NCBI GenBank assembly: GCA_013815535.1
Contig: JACDGC010000235.1
Coordinates: 1 to 6,423, forward strand
DNA: 6,423 nt
Source of the DNA: Ktedonobacterales bacterium
Lineage (GTDB): Bacteria; Chloroflexota; Ktedonobacteria; Ktedonobacterales; JACDGC01
Direction: 5' to 3'
Part shown: piece by piece, positions 1 to 6,147 of the stretch
How the letters are laid out: every line of letters starts with the position of its first letter
Position numbering within the stretch: position 1 is the stretch's first letter
Made by a program: the position numbers and the translations under genes
Notes under the pieces: model-generated
Database searches by the model: none
What the model was told of the DNA's origin: nothing
What the model saw: the letters and a program-made list of their open reading frames with translations, nothing else

Positions 1-530
1 GCGCTTTGCTGCGGGTAGACAGCGGTGTTGGCAGCGGCATCGAAGGCCAGCGCGGTGATGCGATAGGCCATGATGTGGTCGGGGTGGCCGTAGCCCCCAT
101 ACGCATTGTAAGAGACCAGCACATGGGGCCGTTCGCGCCGCACGATCTCCACCAGTTGCGCGACGGAGGTGGGAATGGGGACGTTGGTAAAAGCCCGTGG
201 ATGGGCGTTGGCCTCGGTGCCCGCCATGCCTGAGTCGCGATAGCCCAACGAATAGAATTGGCTGATGCCCAGTGCCGCGACGGCTTCGGCCAACTCGCGC
301 TCACGTACCACCGCCAAGCGCTCTTGCCCGATTTCGACGGAGGGCGCGCTATCCGCGATTTCCGCCTTCAGTTCAGGGACGACGATCTCCCCTTCCTCGC
401 CACGCGTGCAGGTGACCAGGATGGTGCGTGCGCCGTGCGCGCTATAATGCGCCAGTGTGCCGCCTGTCGCGACCGCTTCATCATCAGGGTGAGCGTGCAC
501 CATCATCACGCGCAAGGGTGTTTCTGCCAT
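1..530 (-). CDS. PIG-L/LmbE family zinc deacetylase, 3' end cut by window edge
   Basis: 176 complete codons are visible before the window edge, with no stop. The protein belongs to the PIG-L/LmbE family of Zn-dependent N-acetylglucosamine deacetylases (MshB, Mca, BshB and relatives), which remove acetyl from GlcNAc conjugates in the cytosol. The N-terminal AHPDDE motif lies at residues 13-18: H14 and D17 fit the zinc ligands and D16 the general base. A second motif, GGYGHPDH, lies at 145-152 and supplies the third zinc histidine (H152). TRGEEGE (42-48) is also typical. Both motifs together favour the MshB/Mca branch, but the substrate cannot be told. The start is uncertain: ATG at 530 gives the usual short lead to the first motif, whereas an in-frame ATG at 542 adds MDAY and sits only two bases after GGGAAG. 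It follows the pseudo-receiver gene by about 75-87 bases on the same strand, so co-transcription is likely. Confidence 0.9.
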   Translation of the reverse strand, partial: MAETPLRVMMVHAHPDDEAVATGGTLAHYSAHGARTILVTCTRGEEGEIVVPELKAEIADSAPSVEIGQERLAVVRERELAEAVAALGISQFYSLGYRDSGMAGTEANAHPRAFTNVPIPTSVAQLVEIVRRERPHVLVSYNAYGGYGHPDHIMAYRITALAFDAAANTAVYPQQS

Positions 531-579
531 GTAAGCGTCCATCACTTCCCAATTGTGGTTGGTATCCTTACCAGTGATG

Positions 580-590
580 CCACATTGTGG
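580..590. repeat. Short perfect palindrome between the pseudo-receiver and deacetylase genes
   Basis: CCACATTGTGG is an inverted repeat with five-base arms around one central base. It lies in the 75-base gap upstream of the deacetylase gene. The 3' arm, ATTGTGG (584-590), recurs directly at 552-558, and a looser GGTA-N4-TACC lies at 561-572 between them. It could be an operator or a small hairpin, but no T-tract follows it on either strand, so it is not a clear terminator. It may also be chance. Confidence 0.25.
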
Positions 591-617
591 GGAGGGTCTG
601 CAAGGGCGGCCATAAAT

Positions 618-1004
618 TTAGCGCAGACGCGTCAGCAACACCACGCGCCACAAAAACATCTTTTCGTTGATGGGTTTGACGACATAATCATCCGCGCCAG
701 CCTGGAAGCCCGCCACTTTATCACGTACCCCCGAGCGGTGGGTGACGCAGCAGATCTTCATCTGCCGCAATGCGGGCTGCTCGCGCAGTTGTTTGATGAA
801 GCTTTTGCCGTCGCCATCGGGCATATCCGTTTCGATCAGGAGGACGCCGGGACGATTTTGCATGATCATCTGGCTGGTTTCCGCCAGGGTATTCGCGGTA
901 ATCACGCGGAAACGTGGCCGCAGGCAAGCGCTGACGCGTTGCTGCTGGGCTAGGTCGGGGTCCGCGACCAACACGGTCACGCTGCCCGGTGCTGCCTCGT
1001 TCAT
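618..1004 (-). CDS. Stand-alone receiver-domain protein with Glu at the phospho-acceptor site (pseudo-receiver)
   Basis: This is a 128-residue single CheY-like receiver domain with no output domain. Seen: a beta-1 strand ending in LVADPD (12-17), where the usual acidic pair DD is D15-P16; the beta-3 segment LLIETDMPDGDG (55-66); the conserved Thr at T88 (CVTH); and the conserved Lys at K110 within GADDYVVKP (103-111). Counting back four residues from the conserved Pro62, the normal phospho-acceptor Asp is E58 (codon GAA at 833-831). Family knowledge: Asp-to-Glu at this site often mimics the phosphorylated state, and loss of one pocket acid weakens Mg2+ binding. Inference: it may be a constitutively active or phosphorylation-independent partner-binding domain; D60 is two positions off. 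The start at 1004 has GGGAGG (1020-1015) ten bases upstream. The gene has its own strong promoter (1110-1083) and precedes the PIG-L gene. No histidine kinase is in view. Confidence 0.85.
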   Translation of the reverse strand: MNEAAPGSVTVLVADPDLAQQQRVSACLRPRFRVITANTLAETSQMIMQNRPGVLLIETDMPDGDGKSFIKQLREQPALRQMKICCVTHRSGVRDKVAGFQAGADDYVVKPINEKMFLWRVVLLTRLR

Positions 1005-1082
1005 GGGGCTATGGCCTCCCTACTCGCTGGTCTTGATTTATGAGACAGAATGATGCAGCGCCAAAGGACAATGTACCTGCGT

Positions 1083-1110
1083 ATTATATGGCATGGGCGG
1101 GCGTTGTCAA
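1083..1110 (-). promoter_or_regulatory. Consensus sigma-70-type promoter for the pseudo-receiver/deacetylase unit
   Basis: On the minus strand the -35 box TTGACA (1110-1105) and -10 box TATAAT (1088-1083) both match the housekeeping consensus at all six positions, with a 16-base spacer. Transcription would start near 1076, giving a leader of about 70 bases before the ATG at 1004. It lies in the 157-base gap after the PIG-V-like gene. The gap holds no convincing hairpin-plus-T-tract terminator for leftward transcription, so some readthrough from the upstream operon is possible. Confidence 0.8.
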
Positions 1111-1161
1111 CCTGCTGGGCCAAGTGGCTAGCCCTTTTGCTCGCTTCGCTTGCCGCTACGC

Positions 1162-2499
1162 CTACACTAACCAGCCACCGTTGAATAAAAAGATCACCAG
1201 CAATACCTGCACCGCCCAACCGCCCTGAATCAACAGGGTCTCAAGCCAGGCACGCTCGCGCGTCCAGCGGCCCAGCCAGACGAACAAGGGAATGGCCACC
1301 AGCATGTAGCGCCCCGCCGAGACATAGACATCCGGGAAAATGGCATCGATGGAGGGGGTGGCGAAGCACACCAGGCACACCCCCGCGCAGTACAGCGTGT
1401 AGGCGAAGGGGATGCGCCGAATCGTCGCGAAGGTGAAAAGCGTGCAGGCCAGCAATGGCACCACATCTAGCAGCCAGCGCGCCTGGGGATAAGAGGACGT
1501 TGCGAAGCCGAACCATTGTTGGGTGGCGGTGAAGATGCCCTCGATGACTCCACTGTGGTTGTGTTCGTTGTACTGTTGCTGCGCCGCAATGAACATTAGC
1601 GGATTGCCATAGGCATGCCAGCAATACATGGCATAGATGCCGATGCCTGCGGGGGCAGCCAGCACCATGCCCATGCCAATGATGAGGCGGGCTGCCGTGT
1701 CGCGTGTGGCAGGGTGATCGCGCAGCCAGCCGCGCCAGTCGTGCCGCCAGCGCCAGAGGTCCGCTGCTGCCGCCCACCAGCCCACCTGGCGACCATATTC
1801 CCACAGCAGGGGCAGGGCCAGCACCACCCCAAAGGGGCGCGTGACCCCCGCCAGGGCGGCGGCGAGCATCGCCAGCGGCCACCATCCGCGCCGCGCGGCC
1901 AACAGCGCCCACGCGGCCCCCGCCAGGAAGACCCCCTCGCTATAGGGCGCGAACAGATACAACGCGAAGGGATAGGCCGCCAGCGCGCGCAGGGCGTAAC
2001 GCGGCGCGGTGTCGCTGGCATCGTCGAAGCTCACCAACAACGCGATGGCGATGAAGGCGAGCAGCGTCCCGAGATTGCTCACGAGCATGGCAATCAAAAT
2101 CGGATTGACGGCATGAAATAATCCCACGCCGCCATGAATGAGCAGCGGATAGAGAGGGAAGAAGCCAATCTCGCCGGGCTGTTGATAGCCTCCCTGGCCA
2201 ATGATGATGTACCACCCACCATCCCAGATCCACCAATGGTTCAAGAAGTCGGTGGCGCTGAGGATGGCGTGGCCATCACTCAGGTTTGTGCGGTTAGTTT
2301 GCAACAACACGCCCAGCCAGGTGAGGGTGCATAAGAGGGCGCGGGTGGCGGCCCACGTCCCCAGCGCCGTTCGCAGCGCCTGGATGCTCCACAAATAGAT
2401 CGCCAGGGAGCGCACGCGTTCCCAAGCGTGCGTGATGGGGTGGGTCTGCGGTGCGGCAACGGCGGCGGGCGGTGCCTGTGCCGTCTCAATTTCCGTCAT
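1162..2499 (-). CDS. PIG-V-like polytopic membrane glycosyltransferase (GPI mannosyltransferase II family)
   Basis: 445 residues with roughly ten hydrophobic segments spread from about residue 45 to the C-terminus, after an Ala/Pro-rich, non-membrane N-terminal tail (1-25). Motifs typical of the PIG-V family are visible: WDGGWY (92-97) followed by GQGGY (101-105), FFPLYP (113-118), PYSEGVF (185-191) and TRPFG (220-224). Asp93 is the expected catalytic or donor-side acid near the first external loop. Eukaryotic PIG-V transfers mannose from dolichol-phosphate-mannose. Bacterial homologues are presumed to use polyprenyl-phosphate sugars on the outer face of the membrane, but most have unknown acceptors. 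The start at 2499 has TGGAG (2510-2506) six bases upstream. It lies 96 bases after the GT2 gene and is probably the last gene of that operon, with a possible internal promoter at 2565-2557. Its likely role is adding side sugars to, or glycosylating, a surface product; this is inferred. Confidence 0.82.
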   Translation of the reverse strand: MTEIETAQAPPAAVAAPQTHPITHAWERVRSLAIYLWSIQALRTALGTWAATRALLCTLTWLGVLLQTNRTNLSDGHAILSATDFLNHWWIWDGGWYIIIGQGGYQQPGEIGFFPLYPLLIHGGVGLFHAVNPILIAMLVSNLGTLLAFIAIALLVSFDDASDTAPRYALRALAAYPFALYLFAPYSEGVFLAGAAWALLAARRGWWPLAMLAAALAGVTRPFGVVLALPLLWEYGRQVGWWAAAADLWRWRHDWRGWLRDHPATRDTAARLIIGMGMVLAAPAGIGIYAMYCWHAYGNPLMFIAAQQQYNEHNHSGVIEGIFTATQQWFGFATSSYPQARWLLDVVPLLACTLFTFATIRRIPFAYTLYCAGVCLVCFATPSIDAIFPDVYVSAGRYMLVAIPLFVWLGRWTRERAWLETLLIQGGWAVQVLLVIFLFNGGWLV

Positions 2500-2556
2500 G
2501 ACAGGCTCCAGGGGTGGAAAAATTGGACATCATCCCCATTACCAGTATCACCGCAC

Positions 2557-2565
2557 ATCATAGCA
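2557..2565 (-). promoter_or_regulatory. Possible extended -10 promoter upstream of the PIG-V-like gene
   Basis: The minus-strand sequence TGCTATGAT (2565-2557) matches an extended -10 element (TGnTATAAT with one mismatch). It lies about 58 bases upstream of the ATG at 2499, in the only sizeable gap inside the four-gene cluster. A weak -35-like CTGGCA lies further upstream at a 19-base spacing. This would allow the last gene to be expressed separately from the synthase genes. The evidence is motif-only. Confidence 0.3.
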
Positions 2566-2595
2566 GATGAGCTGCCTGTGCTGCCAGTCTCGCCC

Positions 2596-4284
2596 TCACG
2601 CGTTCGCCACCACGTGGGCCATCTCACCCCCGGTCAGCGTGCTGGGGATATCCATCGTGACTTCGGGGCGGTTGAAGTGTCGCACGGTCGTCAGCAGATT
2701 CAAGTGATAGGCACACCACAAGACGTTGACGATCAAGGCCAAGTTCCATTCATGGATGAAGCGCGTCACCCCTACCGTCATGGCGACGATGAGGAGCAGC
2801 CCCAGGGTGAGGTGCGGCCAAAAAGCGCGCAGCGGCAGCGTCGCGCTCGCGCCCTTGGGCGTGACGGCGAAGGCCCGCTTGCGGCCCAGCAGCGCAGCCA
2901 CCGCCGAGCCAACGAAGACGGGAAAGGTGATGAAGGTGAGGCTCTGGGCGCGAAAGAGTTGGCGTGGCGTGAATCCGCGTTGCCCCATCGACGCGAAATA
3001 GAACCAGTTGGCCAGCACCACATTCGGCAGATAGGCGATGACATAGACGATTGGCGACATCAACAGCGGACGGATGTTGAAGAGCAGGTACAACGTCGGC
3101 GCGCAGATGGTGACGACCGTGTTGACGCCAACCAGATAGTACGACCCGCTCAGCAGATATTCCCAGCGTTGGCCAAAGGTGAAGCCGCGCCCAAAGAGGA
3201 TCAGTGGCAAGGCGGCGCGGCACGATTCCATGTTGCCCACCGACCAGCGACTCTGCTGCGTCCAATAGGCATTCAGGTCGGTCGGCCCTACTCCCGTCAC
3301 ATAGGCCGCGTTGCAGTATTGCGAACGCCAGCGGCGGCGATGCAGCAACATCGAGGTCGCGTAATCCTCGGTGACGCTATCCGTGCGCAGTCCGCCGATG
3401 TCGCGCAGCGCGGCGAGGCGAAAGACGACATTGGTGCCACAAAAGAACATCGCGTCGCTGGCCTGTTTGCCCTCGGAGATGTAATTGGCAAAGACGGTTT
3501 GCTGGGTCGCGGCGGAAGCCGCCACGGGTGATGCCGCCGCGTTGCCATAGAACTGCGGGGCCTGCACAAAGGCCAAACGCGGATCGTCTTGCAGATAGGG
3601 CACCATCTCACGCAGGAAGGTGGGCGTGGGCACGGAGTCGGCATCCAAGATGCACAGCAACTCGGCGGCGGGCAGGTCGCGCCCCAGCCGATTGATGAAG
3701 GCGTTGATGCCCCCCGCCTTGAACCCGGTGTTGGGTGTGCGGTGGATGAAGTGGACGCCATGGCGGCGCGCGATGGCGCCGACCGCCCGTGCCTGCTCGG
3801 CGGATTGGTGATCGCAATTGATGTAGATGGCTTTATCGGCATAGTCGAGCAGCGTGACGGCGATGACGGTTTCTTCGATGATCTCTGCTGGCTCGTTATA
3901 GGTGGCGATATAGATCGCCACGCTGGGCACGTTCAGGCGTGCCAGGCGCGTCTGGCGGGCGACATTCGGCGCGCGCGACGCGTGGATGATGTTGAGGAAG
4001 TAGCCCGCCCCGTGCAGCGTGACATAGATCTCGGAGAGCAACAGCAGCACGCTGCTCGCGCGGTCCAGCGCGGTGTAGTGCGGCGCGAAGATGGCAAGGT
4101 TGCGCACGATGAAAGCGAACAGCAGCACGTTGATCCCCAGCATGAGGAAGGCGATCAGATGCAAGGATGAGCGCCGCTGATGCGCCTCGGCACCTTGCAT
4201 CTGCTGCGCCCATTCCTGGTGGGACTGCGTGGTGGCGACGCGCACCTGCCCCATCGACGCCTCACTGAAACTAGCCTTTGGCAT
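2596..4284 (-). CDS. BcsA-like family 2 membrane glycosyltransferase lacking a PilZ domain
   Basis: 562 residues. Two membrane helices (about 42-66 and 76-100) precede a cytosolic GT2 domain, which is followed by about five more helices (376-530). The processive-synthase motifs are in order: ATYNEP (127-132), first Asp D158 (INCDH), FKAGGIN (188-194), DADS (214-217), QAPQFY (241-246), FFCGTN (280-285), TED (305-307) and QQSRW (343-347, the QxxRW signature). FAVTPKG (472-478) matches the BcsA gating loop, which closes over the active site in response to c-di-GMP. In cellulose synthase a PilZ domain follows. Here the protein ends about 30 residues after the last helix with no RxxxR or DxSxxG motif. 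Expected function: polymerising a UDP-sugar into a beta-linked polysaccharide while moving it across the membrane; the sugar is unknown. The start at 4284 is fixed by GGAGGA (4298-4293) eight bases upstream, 19 bases after the preceding gene's stop. Confidence 0.92.
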   Translation of the reverse strand: MPKASFSEASMGQVRVATTQSHQEWAQQMQGAEAHQRRSSLHLIAFLMLGINVLLFAFIVRNLAIFAPHYTALDRASSVLLLLSEIYVTLHGAGYFLNIIHASRAPNVARQTRLARLNVPSVAIYIATYNEPAEIIEETVIAVTLLDYADKAIYINCDHQSAEQARAVGAIARRHGVHFIHRTPNTGFKAGGINAFINRLGRDLPAAELLCILDADSVPTPTFLREMVPYLQDDPRLAFVQAPQFYGNAAASPVAASAATQQTVFANYISEGKQASDAMFFCGTNVVFRLAALRDIGGLRTDSVTEDYATSMLLHRRRWRSQYCNAAYVTGVGPTDLNAYWTQQSRWSVGNMESCRAALPLILFGRGFTFGQRWEYLLSGSYYLVGVNTVVTICAPTLYLLFNIRPLLMSPIVYVIAYLPNVVLANWFYFASMGQRGFTPRQLFRAQSLTFITFPVFVGSAVAALLGRKRAFAVTPKGASATLPLRAFWPHLTLGLLLIVAMTVGVTRFIHEWNLALIVNVLWCAYHLNLLTTVRHFNRPEVTMDIPSTLTGGEMAHVVANA

Positions 4285-4303
4285 GTGATGCTTCCTCCAT
4301 TGC

Positions 4304-5026
4304 TCAGGCGACGCGGCGGGTGAGGTCCAGCAACGGGCGCTCGGTGGCGCTGGCGTTCGCCTGCACCATGGCGGCAGCACCGACCTGCACGACGGGGGCC
4401 GCTGCGCCTGGCACGCGCCGTGCCCGGGCACGGAAGAGGCCCAGTTGCAGCCCACGCAGCAAGGCGATGGTGGGGGCATCCGCTGTGGCTTCCTGGTTGC
4501 GATAGCGCGAACCGATGCCGACCAGCGCCATCCCAGCGGGCACGGCATGCTCATCCGTCAGCGCGACGGCGCGGATGGGGAGATGCTGCGCCATGCGCTC
4601 CATCACGAATTGGCCCTGCTCGATCTCCGTATCGGTCATCAAGATGATGAGGTGGCCCCCCCGCCCGCGAATGACGATATCGCTGAGGCGCAGTTTGGCG
4701 CGCACGTCTGGCAGCCGCAGCCGCCACGTCCCCAGCACGCCCACCACCGTCAGATGCCAACCTTGGCGCAATGATCGCGACAACTCGCGCTCCAGCGCGC
4801 GCAGCAGCGCTTGCTCTTGGTCCACATCACCAAACCAGCCTCCCAGCGGGCTGAACCACCGGATCACGAACCACAGCGCCTCGATGCCCGTCACCACCAG
4901 GATGAGCGTTGCCACCACCAGCCCCTGCACCGTTTGGTGCTGCCAGCGCGCCAGGCCCAGGTAGCTGCCCACGGTCAGGGCGGCCAAGACGGGGCCGTGG
5001 AAGAGGGTGCGCCAAAACTTGCTCAT
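4304..5026 (-). CDS. Membrane-anchored degenerate GGDEF protein, candidate c-di-GMP receptor
   Basis: 240 residues. A membrane hairpin is formed by helices near 11-27 and 33-57. A cytosolic region then resembles the C-terminal half of a GGDEF domain. The segment RLSDIVIRGRGGHLIIL (113-129) aligns without gaps to the diguanylate cyclase core, placing RGGHL (122-126) on the GG(D/E)EF signature, so the catalytic acids are lost. The strand VVGVLG (94-99) is followed by only about 13 residues before R113. Active cyclases have about 14 more there, carrying the metal and GTP-binding residues. R113-xx-D116 keeps the exact RxxD I-site spacing. This is the pattern of PelD and Bacillus YdaK, dead GGDEF domains that bind c-di-GMP for a polysaccharide synthase. 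Residues about 199-240 are Ala/Arg-rich and probably disordered. The start at 5026 overlaps the previous stop as ATGA, with GGAG (5038-5035) eight bases upstream, so the two genes are translationally coupled. The degenerate-GGDEF call is from visual alignment only. Confidence 0.78.
   Translation of the reverse strand: MSKFWRTLFHGPVLAALTVGSYLGLARWQHQTVQGLVVATLILVVTGIEALWFVIRWFSPLGGWFGDVDQEQALLRALERELSRSLRQGWHLTVVGVLGTWRLRLPDVRAKLRLSDIVIRGRGGHLIILMTDTEIEQGQFVMERMAQHLPIRAVALTDEHAVPAGMALVGIGSRYRNQEATADAPTIALLRGLQLGLFRARARRVPGAAAPVVQVGAAAMVQANASATERPLLDLTRRVA
5023..5026 (-). other. ATGA stop/start overlap coupling the KaiC-like and degenerate GGDEF genes
   Basis: The stop TGA (5025-5023) of the ATPase gene shares bases with the ATG (5026-5024) of the next gene. 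A GGAG motif (5038-5035) lies inside the upstream coding region. This arrangement normally couples translation and often marks products that work in fixed ratio or bind each other. Confidence 0.85.
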
Positions 5027-6147
5027 ACGGCGTGCTCCAATAAGCGAATGGCAGGGCGCGGGCGGGGGGCGAACTCTGCCATCCCCAGCGTCACCTGCGC
5101 GGCGGGCAAGCCCCACGGTGCATGGCGGCGTTTGCTGCCCTGGATCGTCAGTTCCACGCCTGCCTGCATCGCCACCCGCAGCACGCCGTGGCACAGCGCG
5201 CTCAACACGCCGCCGATGGCCACATATTCGGGTTGCGGAAGGGTGACATGCGATAACAGGGTCGTCGCGCCCATGTTGTCGCTGAGCGCCGTCACGAGCG
5301 TTTGGGTAATATCCCACAGATCCAGCGCGCTCTCGTGGGCCAGCAACAGGGGCGTCAGCGGATCGATGACGATCCGCTTCGCGCCTTGGTTGCGGCTCTG
5401 GCGGGTGACATCTTGCACGAAGCGCCAGACTTCATCCCACGAATCGACGCGGCCACGGGTGCGGCGCTCCTTCGCCAACCGCAACTCGGTGAAGAAGGGC
5501 GAGGGGTCCAACACGGCCAGCGTGCCCGCCGTCAGCGCTTCTTCCAGCGTGGGCCACGCTTTCGCAAAGGCTTGCGCGCTCTTGGTGGGGGGCTCGGCAG
5601 CGGTGATGTAGAGCCCCGGCTCGCCCTGGGCCAGACCTTCCGTCAAGAAGTGCAACGCCAGCAATGATTTGCCCGACCCTGGGGCCCCCTCCACATACCA
5701 GACGCTGCCAGGCTCGAAGCCACCACCCAACAGGCTATCCAACGTGGCCAAGCCTGTGGGGCGCACATGTCCTTTGGCTGACGCAGAGGCGCTGAGAACG
5801 GTGGTGGTGGTGCTGGCCTCTTCGCGGTGCAGGCCCAGTTCCCACAGCACGGTCGCGCGGTCGGGGGCGATTTGCCACCAATGGCCGATGTCGGCCAGTT
5901 GCCGCGCCAACACGATCTCGGGTTCCAAGTGGCACAGCCACAGCGGCAGATCGGGCCGCTCGGCATGCCACGCTTCCAGCAAGGTGGCGAATTCGGCCAA
6001 TCCCTCGGGGGTGGTGTAGCGCAGGGCGCTGCCGCTGATCACCACTCCCGTCGCCGCGCTCGGTTGGCTGGCGCGCCATTGGTCACGCAATTGCGCTATC
6101 AGGTGGTGATCGAGCGCCCCCTTGGGGGTGAATTCGAGTAAGCTCAT
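5023..6147 (-). CDS. STAS-like domain fused to a single KaiC/RecA-type ATPase
   Basis: 374 residues. Residues 1-105 look like a STAS fold: GALD near the start (10-13), strand VVISGS (35-40), YTTPEGL (44-50) where anti-sigma-factor antagonists have DSSGL, then a helix, strand LPLWLC (67-72) and a final helix to 105. No serine or threonine occupies the usual phosphorylated position in a clear way. After a Ser/Thr/Ala linker (111-126) comes a KaiC-like P-loop ATPase: TGLATLDSLLGGG (131-143), Walker A GAPGSGKS (154-161), ITAAEPP (181-187, catalytic glutamate region with the first of the usual EE pair replaced by A184), and Walker B RIVIDPLT (258-265). It has one ATPase domain, unlike double-domain KaiC. 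The start at 6147 is set by GAGGGA (6160-6155) seven bases upstream; the open frame reaches 6360 but lacks support there. It leads the operon and overlaps the next gene by four bases. Its role is unknown, perhaps regulation of the synthase. Confidence 0.85.
   Translation of the reverse strand: MSLLEFTPKGALDHHLIAQLRDQWRASQPSAATGVVISGSALRYTTPEGLAEFATLLEAWHAERPDLPLWLCHLEPEIVLARQLADIGHWWQIAPDRATVLWELGLHREEASTTTTVLSASASAKGHVRPTGLATLDSLLGGGFEPGSVWYVEGAPGSGKSLLALHFLTEGLAQGEPGLYITAAEPPTKSAQAFAKAWPTLEEALTAGTLAVLDPSPFFTELRLAKERRTRGRVDSWDEVWRFVQDVTRQSRNQGAKRIVIDPLTPLLLAHESALDLWDITQTLVTALSDNMGATTLLSHVTLPQPEYVAIGGVLSALCHGVLRVAMQAGVELTIQGSKRRHAPWGLPAAQVTLGMAEFAPRPRPAIRLLEHAV

Noticed and set aside
258..953. 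Plus-strand open frame of 231 codons opposite the deacetylase and receiver genes
   Set aside because: Antisense to two clear families and crosses their intergenic gap. The composition is that of a reverse-complement shadow.
1111..1140. Hairpin-like GGGC...GCCC followed by TTTT on the plus strand as a terminator
   Set aside because: The stem is only about four pairs with mismatches, and the T run is on the plus strand, whereas the genes ending here read leftward. It is not a credible terminator for the operon.
2428..3531. Plus-strand open frame of 367 codons opposite the GT2 and PIG-V-like genes
   Set aside because: Its product is rich in Arg, His, Gln and Asp with no motif or ribosome binding site, and it lies antisense to a GT2 gene with a full motif set. 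It is a high-GC shadow frame.
4285..4554. Upstream extension of the GT2 gene by 90 residues
   Set aside because: It would overlap the GGDEF-like gene extensively with Pro/Arg/Cys-rich sequence. GGAGGA eight bases before 4284 gives a clear start.
5027..5317. Upstream extension of the GGDEF-like gene by 97 residues
   Set aside because: It would lie in another frame inside the conserved KaiC-like coding region. The ATGA overlap at 5026 with GGAG upstream is the normal coupled arrangement.
4811..5611. Plus-strand open frame of 266 codons opposite the STAS-KaiC and GGDEF-like genes
   Set aside because: Antisense to two well-supported coupled genes, with low-complexity composition and no recognisable domain.
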